Shown here piece after piece: positions 24,203-32,391 of a DNA stretch of 40,964 nucleotides; position 1 is the first letter of the stretch; each line of letters starts with the position of its first letter. Below the pieces are notes generated by a model. The model made no database searches. It was not told the origin of the DNA and saw only the letters and a program-made list of their open reading frames with translations. The DNA is from Oscillospiraceae bacterium (GTDB lineage: Bacteria; Bacillota; Clostridia; Oscillospirales; Ruminococcaceae). Both the position numbers and the translations under genes were made by a program. Location: the NCBI GenBank assembly GCA_017513135.1, contig JAFWDH010000020.1:1-40964 (forward strand), in the 5' to 3' direction.

Positions 24203-25438
24203 TCATGGATCGCTAAGTATATCGTCTGCTGCGTTTATGGCGGACATTGCGAGCAGAGCCGCACCTATAGGCAAAGCAGCAGGATCAGTCCTGAATTTCG
24301 GACTGTGCCATGAATAGATGCAGTCCAGATCTTCGTTTCGTACACCGAGCCAGTAGAAGAATGAAGGAACGCCGGCTTTGCCTTCGATGCCGATAGAATA
24401 ATAAGAGAAATCATCGCCTCCGCCTGACGGCGCCGGCGAAACTGCTGCGGCACCAATATCGGCGACTGTCCTGTAAGCGATAGCTGAAAGGTCCCTTTGT
24501 CCGTGGAACGGGGCATTCGTGGTGACCGGAAGATCATCAGAGATCTCAAAAGAAGCAGTACAGTTATATGCTGAAGCGATCCCCTCTACGATCTCAAGTA
24601 TCCGCCTGTTTATCATCGCTTTATCTTCTTCGGAATAGAACCGGACGGTGCCTTTCATATGGACATTGTCGGGGATCACATTGCTGATAATGCCGTTCGA
24701 TGTGTGAACGCTGCATATCGATACTACTGCCGAGTCAGTGGGAGCTACGTTCCTGCTGACTATGGTCTGAAGCGACTGGATGATCGCTGCGGCAGCAACG
24801 ACAGGGTCGGTGCTTCTGTGAGGAATACCGCCGTGTCCGCCTTTTCCGGTGATTTCGATGTCGATAGTATTGAGCCCCGCCATTATGGGACCGGGAATTA
24901 CGGCAACGGACCCGGTAGGTATCTCTGCGGTCCCGTGCAGACTGAAGCAGGCTTCTACCCGGGGATCTTCCAGGACGCCTGAACGTATCATTGCCGTCGC
25001 TCCGAGATTCTTCTCTTCCGCCGGCTGAAAAATGAACTTTACGGTGCCGCGGATATCATCTCTCATCTCTGAGAGGATCAGAGCGGCACCGAGCAGAGAA
25101 GTGATGTGCGTGTCATGACCGCAGGCGTGCATCACCCCTTCGTTCTCTGAAGGGAAAGGACATGAGGATTGTTCCTGTATCGGGAGAGCGTCTATATCCG
25201 CTCTGAGGGCAATGCACGGACCGTCCTGCCCTCCCCTGAGAATACCGGCTACACCTGTATCCAGACCGGTCTCGACCAGTTCTATGCCCAGTTCCATGAG
25301 AATGGCAGCGATATGATCCGATGTCTGATACTCCTTCATGCTTAATTCGGGATGGCGGTGAAAATACTGATAGAAGTCCTGCAGTTTCTGCCTGTTTGAA
25401 TCCGCGATAGCGAGGATGCGTTCGGAAAACGTACTCAT
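24203..25438 (-). CDS. M20-family amidohydrolase (N-acyl amino acid / IAA-amino acid hydrolase group)
   Basis: 411 residues. HRHPELSMKEYQTS starts the M20D catalytic domain. Metal ligands are C106 and H108 in MHACGHDTHITS, E141/E142 in FQPAEE, H168 in FSLHGTAE and a C-terminal His in SWHSPKF. The lid domain with KGGHGGIPHRSTDPVVAA is typical of HipO/AmhX-like enzymes. They hydrolyse N-acyl amino acids or similar amides; substrate choice cannot be read from the sequence. GGAG precedes the ATG. It is cytoplasmic, with no signal peptide. It lies downstream of the esterase gene on the same strand, separated by a hairpin. Confidence 0.9.
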   Translation of the reverse strand: MSTFSERILAIADSNRQKLQDFYQYFHRHPELSMKEYQTSDHIAAILMELGIELVETGLDTGVAGILRGGQDGPCIALRADIDALPIQEQSSCPFPSENEGVMHACGHDTHITSLLGAALILSEMRDDIRGTVKFIFQPAEEKNLGATAMIRSGVLEDPRVEACFSLHGTAEIPTGSVAVIPGPIMAGLNTIDIEITGKGGHGGIPHRSTDPVVAAAAIIQSLQTIVSRNVAPTDSAVVSICSVHTSNGIISNVIPDNVHMKGTVRFYSEEDKAMINRRILEIVEGIASAYNCTASFEISDDLPVTTNAPFHGQRDLSAIAYRTVADIGAAAVSPAPSGGGDDFSYYSIGIEGKAGVPSFFYWLGVRNEDLDCIYSWHSPKFRTDPAALPIGAALLAMSAINAADDILSDP

Positions 25439-25490
25439 TGTATTGATCTCCGGAAGTTGTATGGTTTGAAAGGCTGTTTCAGAAAATGTC

Positions 25491-25525
25491 GAGGGAGACC
25501 CCTTGCTGTCTGAGAAGTCTCCCTC
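25491..25525 (-). terminator. Hairpin after the esterase gene
   Basis: GAGGGAGAC (25491-25499) and GTCTCCCTC (25517-25525) form a 9-bp stem with a 17-nt loop. On the minus strand it is followed only by a weak T tract, so it may attenuate transcription rather than stop it before the M20 gene. Confidence 0.5.
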
Positions 25526-25564
25526 TTGAAAACGACCCGTTGCTGACTGTTCAGCCTGAACTTG

Positions 25565-26539
25565 TCACACCTTGAACAATACTTTCAGGTAGTTCCAGAA
25601 ATAGTAGGGAACAAGGTAGTCGGTATGGTAGTAGTCTGACAGTGAATAAAGGATATTGTTTTTGGAGGGATCGGAGCCGTAGGAGAAACAATCCTGCTCA
25701 GTCAGCAGTTTTACCTGCAGCCTCATTCCGGGGCCGTCTCTCATACCGCCGCTTGCAGCGTAGATGAAGAACGGAAGATCGGGATGGGCTTTGATCGGCG
25801 CGGTGATATAGTCAATGATCTCTTCATCGGTACAGGTCGGGAACGGACCGCTTCCGGGAGGCATGGGCAGGGGCTTGTCGCAGGAGATGCCTCCACTGGT
25901 TGGGCAGAACCATCTGAAATACTCGAAATCATAGTGGAACATCCTCCAGGTCCACGCCGCTCCTCTGGAATAGCCTGCAAATGCACGATGGTCGCGGGAT
26001 GCCTTGATCCCTTCATCTGTGGCTTCCTCCAGGTACGTGTTAAATCTTGTCTCCACTGCGGGAATGATGTCCTGGACGATCTCCTTGTAGTAGTTTCCGG
26101 GAATGCCGGGAGTCCATCCGTCTCCGGCTTCAGCGCCGCCTGTCTGGATCCTTATGTCGGCGTCGCGCATCGGATCCATATAATAAGTGACAAATACGAT
26201 GATGCACGGATCCAGTTCTCCCGAATCGAAAAGCATGTCGAACATGTACTTGTTTCCGCCGATCGCAAACATTGCCGGCTCACATGTATTGCCGTGCTGG
26301 AAATACAGGACATTGTATTTCCTGTCCTTGTCATCCTTGTCATAGCAGTACGGCAGATATGCGTAGGCTGTCTTGTTGTAGGTCTTTCCGTTCTCATAGA
26401 CGGAGGTGGAATAGTCGATCCTCTCGACTGTTCCCATTCTTTCCGGAACTCCTGTCCTCAGATAAGGGTTCTCTTCGAAAACAGTCTCATAGGCAAGGAC
26501 TTCGCCGGGCTTGGTAATGACTTTTCTGTACTCGCTCAT
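25565..26539 (-). CDS. Putative CE1-type (feruloyl-esterase-like) alpha/beta hydrolase
   Basis: 324 residues with no signal peptide. YLPYCYDKDDKDRKYNVLYFQHG is the typical start of an esterase D/CE1 core, with the HGxTCEP turn forming part of the oxyanion hole. The nucleophile serine lies in AFAGYSRGAAWTW (GxSxG). The probable catalytic His is in SDYYHTDYLVPYYFWNYL. The family contains feruloyl and acetyl-xylan esterases and the xylanase-linked XynZ type. A cytoplasmic esterase together with the arabinofuranosidase and ribulokinase fits use of feruloylated arabino-oligosaccharides, but substrate specificity is inference. AAGGTG lies six bases before the ATG. Confidence 0.8.
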   Translation of the reverse strand: MSEYRKVITKPGEVLAYETVFEENPYLRTGVPERMGTVERIDYSTSVYENGKTYNKTAYAYLPYCYDKDDKDRKYNVLYFQHGNTCEPAMFAIGGNKYMFDMLFDSGELDPCIIVFVTYYMDPMRDADIRIQTGGAEAGDGWTPGIPGNYYKEIVQDIIPAVETRFNTYLEEATDEGIKASRDHRAFAGYSRGAAWTWRMFHYDFEYFRWFCPTSGGISCDKPLPMPPGSGPFPTCTDEEIIDYITAPIKAHPDLPFFIYAASGGMRDGPGMRLQVKLLTEQDCFSYGSDPSKNNILYSLSDYYHTDYLVPYYFWNYLKVLFKV

Positions 26540-26608
26540 TAAGACACCTTCTTTCCATAATATCCGTATAGTCAGATAACTTCTTATTTTTATGTTAACT
26601 CATGATAG

Positions 26609-26614
26609 TATAAT
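26609..26614 (+). promoter_or_regulatory. -10 element of the M29 aminopeptidase gene
   Basis: TATAAT lies 39 bases before the start codon. The matching -35 region is only T-rich (ATTTTT at 26586-26591), so the promoter may need an activator or be of the extended type. Confidence 0.4.
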
Positions 26615-26652
26615 TATGAAAGAGTACAGAGCATAACAAGGAGGCAAAATCG

Positions 26653-27864
26653 ATGGATCTGGAAAAAATGAAGAGAAAATACGCGTATATGCTCGCCAGG
26701 GTAGGCCTGAACGTCCAGCCGGGGCAGACGGTCCTGGTGGAAGCGGCTATAGAAGGAGCTTCCTTTACGCCCGTCTTTGCAGAAGAGTGCTACAAACTCG
26801 GTGCGGGCAACGTTGTCGTCCATTATCTGGATGAGCCCAACCTGAAGATAGCGTCTATGTACAGAAAACTTGATGACGTGCGTAAAGTCGAGGACTGGGA
26901 GGAGCTCCAGTGCCAGAAATACCTTGATGAAGGCGCATGCTATATCAGGCTGGAAGGAGTCAATCCCGCTCTTATGGAGGATCTCCCGGAAGATCAGGCG
27001 AACGCTATATTCGCCCATGTGGATGCGGTGAGAAACATAATGCGCAGAGCCTCCAGAGAAAAACACTGCCAGTGGTGTATTGCCATGATACCGACGCAGG
27101 AGTGGGCTGACTATATCCTCAAGGACATACCCGAGGAAGAGAGACTTGAGCATCTGTGGGAGCTTCTGTTCAAGCTTTGCTATATAGATGAGGACAACGA
27201 CGTTGTTGAGACATGGGAGGAGAAGAGCCGTACAAGAGGTGAGAAGGGCAACAAAATGGATTCCTATCACTTCACCAAACTGCACTACACCGCATCCAAC
27301 GGCACCGATCTCACTGTTGAGCTGACTCCCTATTCCCATTTCGGCATGGGGAACAGGCAGCTGCCTGCCAACTACATCAGACATGCCGCGAATATCCCGT
27401 CTGAAGAGATTTGCACAACTCCGGAGAAGTACGGCACCAACGGTGTAGTTTACGCCTCAAGGCCCCTTATACTGGGAGGGAAGAGCGTTGAGAACTTCGG
27501 TTTCCGTTTTGAGAACGGAAAGGTAGTTGAGGTGCTTGCCAATGAGGGCAAAGAGATGCTGGAAGCGCTTGTGAATATGGATGAGAACGCCGGATATCTG
27601 GGTGAGTGCGCGCTGGTCGAGTATCATTCGCCCATCTCCATGAGCGGCATCGTGTACTACACCACGCTGATAGATGAGAACGCATCCTGCCACCTGGCGC
27701 TCGGAAGAGGACTCGGCGGGAGCTGCCCGGACCCGAAGTACACTTTCAACGACTCGGTGATCCACATCGACTTCATGATAGGCACCGAGGACATGCACAT
27801 CGTTGGAACGACCGAAGATGGCAGAGAAGTGGTGGTATTCGACAAGGGAGACTTCGCCATCTGA
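26653..27864 (+). CDS. M29-family metalloaminopeptidase (AmpS/PepS group)
   Basis: 403 residues, full length. The conserved M29 blocks are all there: NIPSEEICTTPE (about 249-260), the ENFGFRFENGKV strand pair, AGYLGECALVEY with a Glu ligand, LIDENASCHLALG with a His ligand, and the C-terminal HIDFMIGTEDMHIVG with His and Asp ligands. These dimeric Co/Zn enzymes remove N-terminal residues from peptides in the cytoplasm. AAGGAGG lies about eight bases before the ATG. The gene is monocistronic, with a strong terminator at 27880-27905, and is divergent from the esterase gene. The role is peptide turnover. Confidence 0.95.
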   Translation: MDLEKMKRKYAYMLARVGLNVQPGQTVLVEAAIEGASFTPVFAEECYKLGAGNVVVHYLDEPNLKIASMYRKLDDVRKVEDWEELQCQKYLDEGACYIRLEGVNPALMEDLPEDQANAIFAHVDAVRNIMRRASREKHCQWCIAMIPTQEWADYILKDIPEEERLEHLWELLFKLCYIDEDNDVVETWEEKSRTRGEKGNKMDSYHFTKLHYTASNGTDLTVELTPYSHFGMGNRQLPANYIRHAANIPSEEICTTPEKYGTNGVVYASRPLILGGKSVENFGFRFENGKVVEVLANEGKEMLEALVNMDENAGYLGECALVEYHSPISMSGIVYYTTLIDENASCHLALGRGLGGSCPDPKYTFNDSVIHIDFMIGTEDMHIVGTTEDGREVVVFDKGDFAI

Positions 27865-27879
27865 TCTTTTTGGCAAATT

Positions 27880-27905
27880 AAAAGCGGACCGGTCGGTCCG
27901 CTTTT
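27880..27905 (+). terminator. Bidirectional terminator between the M29 and XRE genes
   Basis: Stem AAAAGCGGACC (27880-27890), GGTC loop, complement GGTCCGCTTTT (27895-27905), then a further T. The A-run on the left serves the minus strand. Confidence 0.9.
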
Positions 27906-27916
27906 TGTATGCTTCT

Positions 27917-28960
27917 CTATTGTTTCCGAGCCAGAGCGAGGAGCCTTGCGTGTTCCCCCTGTGCGTCCCTGAGTTCGACCTCCTCAGTCATTCCCCATTC
28001 GCGGATCATGCTGTCCACGATCCTTCCGTAGGCTTCCGCAGCCTTGCCATAGTCGCCGAGGATCTGCCAGATATCCGCTATCCCCTGAAGGGCGTCTATA
28101 AACCTTGGCCTGTCGGTATCCTTCTCATATGCGAGTTCGTAGAGGTCTATGGCGCTGCGGTAATCACACTTCTTTGCGTAGTACTGAGCCGCTTCAAAGA
28201 GTATACCGCTGTTTTCGGGCTCGTCTCTGAGAAGACCTTCCATGATGCTGTCCGCTGTCTTCCCGTCAAATCTGGCCAGAGCTATGTGGGCGGGATAGAC
28301 CTTGCACAGCACATCGCCGGCGCCTTCCAGACTGCGGAGCTTCCCAAGATACTCCTCAGCCTCGTCAGCGCGGTGGTCCGCGATGAGATTGTCTATGAGG
28401 TAATAGTAGGGGAGGGGTGTGCCGGGATCCTTTTCGACCAGACCGCGGTAGAACTCTATCGCGCTGTTGTGATTGGAGATGTTCCAGTCCCACACGCTGT
28501 GTCTTTCCGCCTGGGCCAGCATCCACTGGCTTTTCTTCTCGCCGGGAGCCATCCTGATGGAGTCTTTCGCGTACTGCTTTACCTTCTGAGCCGCGGCATT
28601 CATGCGGTGCCAGTAAAGGTATGCCATCAGGTCGGTCGCCCGCTGCTTGTATTCTTCTTCTGCCATGAGAGGTCTGAGAAGATCCTCGTATTCCCTGAAC
28701 AGATCCTGGGGCAGATCGTCCTCGATGTCCAGACTGTTCTCTATGCGGTTCAGTCTCTGCTCGGTGCTCAGGTCGAACAGTTCGTCGATGCTGACACCGA
28801 AAACTCCTGAGATGGAGGGGAGCAGAGAGATGTCCGGCATGGCCACCGAGTTCTCCCATTTGGAGACCGCCTGCGCACCTACGCCCAGCTTCTCAGCCAG
28901 CTGCTCCTGTGTGAGCCCGGCCTTGTATCTGAGAGCCCTTATCTTATTTCCAAGTTCCAT
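27917..28960 (-). CDS. XRE-family regulator with TPR-like C-terminal domain
   Basis: 347 residues. Residues 4-60 are an HTH_3 domain (IRALRYKAGLTQEQLAEKLG, AQAVSKWENSVAMPDISLLP). After a linker, residues 110-345 form helical repeats of TPR type (YYYLIDNLIADHRADEAEEYL, ILFEAAQYYAKKCDYRSAIDLYELAYEKD, IADIWQILGDYGKAAEAYGRIV). Proteins of this shape often bind a peptide or protein partner. GGAGGAA precedes the ATG. It lies 110 bases downstream of the gntR-ABC operon on the same strand, so it may be co-expressed with it. Targets unknown. Confidence 0.88.
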   Translation of the reverse strand: MELGNKIRALRYKAGLTQEQLAEKLGVGAQAVSKWENSVAMPDISLLPSISGVFGVSIDELFDLSTEQRLNRIENSLDIEDDLPQDLFREYEDLLRPLMAEEEYKQRATDLMAYLYWHRMNAAAQKVKQYAKDSIRMAPGEKKSQWMLAQAERHSVWDWNISNHNSAIEFYRGLVEKDPGTPLPYYYLIDNLIADHRADEAEEYLGKLRSLEGAGDVLCKVYPAHIALARFDGKTADSIMEGLLRDEPENSGILFEAAQYYAKKCDYRSAIDLYELAYEKDTDRPRFIDALQGIADIWQILGDYGKAAEAYGRIVDSMIREWGMTEEVELRDAQGEHARLLALARKQ

Positions 28961-29070
28961 TTTCCTGATTCCTCCGTTGTTGGTGTTCAGCTGACAAGCC
29001 TATTGTACGGGAGGAACAAGGCGCGGGCAATAACTCCGTTTTCGAGTAGGGTAGCCTGTCAGGCGAGTTC

Positions 29071-29751
29071 TCAGAATTCCTTTTCAGTAATGACTTTTCT
29101 GCTGATGCGGTAGGACAGGTACATGATGCCGAGGGCGATGACGGCCAGCACGGCAGGTATGGTCCAGAAATATGTCGCTCCGAGGGTCTCGTCAAAGAAC
29201 ACCTTTAGCTTTACAAAGAAGGGATGCCCGGCGCTCGGGAGGATGTCCTGCACCAGCACCGCTACTAAGGCGACCACGGCGCCGACGATGCCGTAGGATA
29301 TCATCATGACGAGTCTCGCCTTCTCCGCACCGTACTTCAGATTTATCGGTATCATGAAGGATATCAGGCAGAGCATGACCGGGATCACGATCAGGGCAGA
29401 GTGGATATCGTCCATGGAGACGAGAATTCCGGTTTTGATCAGTGAGATGATCTCACACACCGTCAGGCCAAACACGGCTCCGGCTGCCTCCATCATCAGG
29501 CACAGCAGATATTTTTCCCTGACATAGCCCTGACGGTCTATGGGCAGGGTGAACAGGAAGGGCATCCCGTTCTCCGCCTGGTCATACGAAATGGTGCTGA
29601 TGCCGAGCACGCCGCACAGCATCACGGTGTATCCCACCATGAAAGCTCCCTGCGTGGAGAAGCCCATCATCACGCACAGCAGAACGTACATGATCCAGGT
29701 CTTCTTCTGATTGAACAGCAGCCTCAGATCCTTTATCATCAGTCCTTTCAC
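29071..29751 (-). CDS. ABC-2 type transporter permease
   Basis: 226 residues with six hydrophobic segments (about 18-34, 36-56, 83-106, 118-136, 148-168 and 195-215), in the ABC2_membrane family with the N-terminal pattern MIKDLRLLFNQKKTW and the conserved SYDQAENGMPFLFTLPIDRQGYVREKYL block after helix 2. Its start overlaps the ATPase stop by four bases, so the two are translationally coupled. It should form the membrane half of an exporter with that ATPase. The YtrA-type regulator at the head of the operon suggests a cell-envelope or antibiotic-stress exporter; the substrate is unknown. Confidence 0.87.
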   Translation of the reverse strand: MKGLMIKDLRLLFNQKKTWIMYVLLCVMMGFSTQGAFMVGYTVMLCGVLGISTISYDQAENGMPFLFTLPIDRQGYVREKYLLCLMMEAAGAVFGLTVCEIISLIKTGILVSMDDIHSALIVIPVMLCLISFMIPINLKYGAEKARLVMMISYGIVGAVVALVAVLVQDILPSAGHPFFVKLKVFFDETLGATYFWTIPAVLAVIALGIMYLSYRISRKVITEKEF

Positions 29752-30599
29752 AGCAGTTCACCTCCCGCCATAATGAGTATGAGATCGTCGATCGATCCCT
29801 TCTGTATAACGATACCGGGACAGTTTTCCTCATAATATCTTCTGTCATCCGCGAAACAGCTGTATCCGAAGTTCTCCTTCCTGACGGCAAGTATATGTTG
29901 CTTGTCCAGACCGCTGTAGGTGTCCTCATCCACTCTCATTACTCCGTAGCTGTCAAGCAGCCTGTCGGTCTCCTCGTGCAGGATGATCCTGCCGTTGTTG
30001 ATGAGGTATATGTCATCGCAGAGATTCTCCAGATCGGATGAGATATGCGATGAGATAAGTATCGAGCAGTCCTCGTTGCTCGCCAGGAAATCCCTGATCA
30101 TGTCCAGTATCTCGTTTCTGGCTTCTATGTCCAGCCCGGCGGTGGGCTCGTCCATAATCAGCAGATCTGCGGAGTGGCTCAGGGCGGTGAGCACCCTCAG
30201 CTTGGCCTTCATGCCGGTCGAGAATTCCCTGACCGGTTTGTCCTCGGGCAGACCGAATCGTCTGCAGAGACCGAGGAAGCCCTCTCTGTCCGCGTCGTCA
30301 TACATGGCAGCCAGGATGTCCGCCACGTCCCGGACCCTCAGCATCCCGCTGAACCCCGACTCCGACAGCGCAGCGCCTATCTTTTTCCTGTCCTCCGGCG
30401 TGAGCAGGGCAACGTCCTTCCCCATGACGGTGACACTGCCTCCGTCGGCCCTTATGAGACCCAGCAGTGCCTTGATGGTGGTGGTCTTGCCTGCACCGTT
30501 CCTGCCGACCAGACCGGTCATATTTCCCCTGGGTATCTCCATGGAGACATCCAGCGTAAAATCGCCGTATCTCTTTACGAGATGATCTATCTTTACCAT
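29748..30599 (-). CDS. ABC transporter ATP-binding protein
   Basis: 283 residues. Walker A is GRNGAGKTTT (about 33-42), the signature is REFSTGMKAKLRVLTALS, and Walker B is DLLIMDEPTAGLD, followed by the H-loop in ILISSHISSDLENLCD. The C-terminal 60 residues vary and are typical of DrrA/YtrB-like ATPases. It starts one base after the gntR stop and overlaps the permease gene by four bases. It powers the adjacent ABC-2 permease. Confidence 0.95.
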   Translation of the reverse strand: MVKIDHLVKRYGDFTLDVSMEIPRGNMTGLVGRNGAGKTTTIKALLGLIRADGGSVTVMGKDVALLTPEDRKKIGAALSESGFSGMLRVRDVADILAAMYDDADREGFLGLCRRFGLPEDKPVREFSTGMKAKLRVLTALSHSADLLIMDEPTAGLDIEARNEILDMIRDFLASNEDCSILISSHISSDLENLCDDIYLINNGRIILHEETDRLLDSYGVMRVDEDTYSGLDKQHILAVRKENFGYSCFADDRRYYEENCPGIVIQKGSIDDLILIMAGGELL

Positions 30600-30600
30600 T

Positions 30601-30978
30601 TCAGTTGTTTTCCTCCAGAATCAGATCCAGCATGGTCCTGATCTCGTCGTCGCTCATGCCTGCCGACCGCGCTTTTTTCACGGCGGCGGACAGCTCGTCT
30701 TCCGCAGACCTTCTTCTGGCTTCCGTGGCCAGCTGTCTGTCGGCGGCGTTGACGAAGGTCCCCTTGCCGTGTACGGTCGTCACGAAGCCCTCTTCCTCCA
30801 GGAGGTCGTAGGCCTTCTTGACGGTCAGGGAACTGATTTTCAGGTCAGCCGACATCGAGCGGACAGACGGCAGTGCTTCCTCGTCAGAAAGCGCCCCGTT
30901 AAGGATCATGTCCTTGAGTTGATTTACCAGCTGCTCGTAGATCGGCACCATCGATTGATTGTTGATGATAATGCGCAT
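30601..30978 (-). CDS. GntR-family regulator, YtrA subfamily
   Basis: 125 residues from the ATG at 30978, seven bases after GAGGTG; the ATG at 30984 would sit too close to that site. The winged HTH spans residues 8-72: PIYEQLVNQLKDMILNGALS, then LPSVRSMSADLKISSLTVKK and the wing EEGFVTTVHGKGTFV. The short C-terminal tail (about 55 residues) is the small dimerisation domain of the YtrA subfamily, which normally represses ABC transporter operons and responds to envelope-active drugs. It heads the operon with the ATPase and permease. Direct repeats overlapping its promoter are the likely operator. Confidence 0.93.
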   Translation of the reverse strand: MRIIINNQSMVPIYEQLVNQLKDMILNGALSDEEALPSVRSMSADLKISSLTVKKAYDLLEEEGFVTTVHGKGTFVNAADRQLATEARRRSAEDELSAAVKKARSAGMSDDEIRTMLDLILEENN

Positions 30979-30994
30979 TTTCATTCACCTCGCA

Positions 30995-31039
30995 AACAGT
31001 ATATAACAGAATATAACTGATGTCAACAGTGTATAACAG
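30995..31039 (-). promoter_or_regulatory. Promoter of the gntR-ABC operon with paired 15-bp repeats
   Basis: On the minus strand TTGACA (31026-31021), exactly 17 bp, TATACT (31003-30998) is a near-consensus promoter. AACAGTATATAACAG (30995-31009) and AACAGTGTATAACAG (31025-31039) match at 14 of 15 bases and start 30 bp apart, on the same DNA face. One covers the -10, the other the -35 edge. They are the probable binding sites of the YtrA-type repressor. Confidence 0.7.
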
Positions 31040-31130
31040 TTTTTCCGGAGATGATTCAGGTGCTCAGGCTATGGTGCGGTGCCCGGTGGTTTGTGATATG
31101 ATTTTTCTGATAAATAAAGTGCGGAGAATT

Positions 31131-32348
31131 ATGATGGAAGATCTGGTAAGGATCAGGCTGTCCCCAAGGGCGGAGAAAGAGATAAAGAACGGATTTCCGT
31201 GGGCGTACGATACCGAGGTGACTGCGGAGCGGCAGCCTCGGGACGGCGATGTGTGCCTTGCATACAGCGAAAAGGGGAGATACATAGCTTCCGGTTTCTA
31301 CAACTCCGCATCAAAGCTCAGATTCAGAGTGGTGTCCGTGAACGCCAATGACAGGATTGATGAGCAGTTCTGGCGCAGAAGGATCAGGTGGGCAGTGGAT
31401 TACCGCAGAAGAGTGATGGGGGACGACTTCTCCTGTTGCAGACTGATCTTCGGCGACGCGGACGGGTTCCCCGGCCTTACTGTGGACCGCTATGAGGACG
31501 TGCTCTCTGTTGAGGTCAACAGTCTGGGGATAGACAGGATCAAGGATACTCTATACAGACTTTTGCTTGAGTATTTGAGTGAGACCGGCGTAGTCATCTC
31601 TTCTGTCAGGGAGAGAAGTGAAGGCAGGAACCGGCAGTTGGAAGGACTTGACGATTACTCCGGATATGTGAAGGTCCGGGGTTTTGAACTTATTGATAAA
31701 AGGGAGGTCTTTATCACCGAAAACGGCATCAGATATGCGGTCGACGTAGAACAGGGCCAGAAGACAGGGTATTTTCTGGATCAGAAGTATAACAGGGCTG
31801 CGGCTGCGAGGATCGCTAAGGGACTGAACGTGCTGGACTGCTGTACGCATACCGGAGGATTTGCTCTCAACTGCGCAGCTGCAGGTGCCATGTCGGTGCT
31901 GGGTATCGATATATCTCAGGCGGCGGTGGAGCAGAGCACAAGGAATGCTGAACTGAATGGATTGGATAATGTCTCATTTGAGAAGCACGATGTCTTTGAT
32001 TTCCTGTCAGACGCACTGAATACCGGCCGGAGGGACTGGGATATGATCATTCTCGATCCGCCTGCTTTCACGAAGAGCAGGGCTACGGTGAAAAATGCGG
32101 ATGGTGCATATGAGGAGCTTAATCTCCTCGCCATGAGGCTGCTGCCCCGGGGAGGATACCTGGTGACATGTTCGTGCTCAAGATTCATGACCCCGGATCT
32201 GTTCCGTAAAGCCATAACCAGAGCGGCATATCGGGCAAGAGTTTCGCTGAGGCAGATAGAGAGACGCGGTGCGTCGCCGGACCATCCCGTTCTTACAGGC
32301 GCTCCGGACACGGAGTATCTTAAATGCTATATATATCAGATTGTATAA
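31131..32348 (+). CDS. rlmI: 23S rRNA (cytosine-C5) methyltransferase, RlmI type
   Basis: 405 residues. The start is ATG 31131 or 31134, after GGAG at 31123-31126; the frame is open further upstream to 31020 but that part is non-coding in character. The N-terminal PUA domain (VRIRLSPRAEKEIKNGFPWA) is followed by the RlmI linker domain (FWRRRIRWAVDYRRR, DADGFPGLTVDRY) and the SAM-dependent methyltransferase core with VEQGQKTGYFLDQKYNR, motif I LDCCTHTGGFAL (about 235-246) and motif IV ILDPPAFTKS. It methylates a cytosine in 23S rRNA (position C1962 in E. coli). Its end lies 43 bases before the translation-GTPase gene, so both ribosome-related genes may be co-transcribed. Confidence 0.93.
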   Translation: MMEDLVRIRLSPRAEKEIKNGFPWAYDTEVTAERQPRDGDVCLAYSEKGRYIASGFYNSASKLRFRVVSVNANDRIDEQFWRRRIRWAVDYRRRVMGDDFSCCRLIFGDADGFPGLTVDRYEDVLSVEVNSLGIDRIKDTLYRLLLEYLSETGVVISSVRERSEGRNRQLEGLDDYSGYVKVRGFELIDKREVFITENGIRYAVDVEQGQKTGYFLDQKYNRAAAARIAKGLNVLDCCTHTGGFALNCAAAGAMSVLGIDISQAAVEQSTRNAELNGLDNVSFEKHDVFDFLSDALNTGRRDWDMIILDPPAFTKSRATVKNADGAYEELNLLAMRLLPRGGYLVTCSCSRFMTPDLFRKAITRAAYRARVSLRQIERRGASPDHPVLTGAPDTEYLKCYIYQIV

Positions 32349-32391
32349 TACATGAACGATTATACAGATAGAAATAATGCGCTGATGATCA

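Noticed and set aside
27803..28810. A 335-residue plus-strand frame
   Set aside because: It is antisense to the XRE-TPR regulator and crosses the M29 terminator; no start signal is present.
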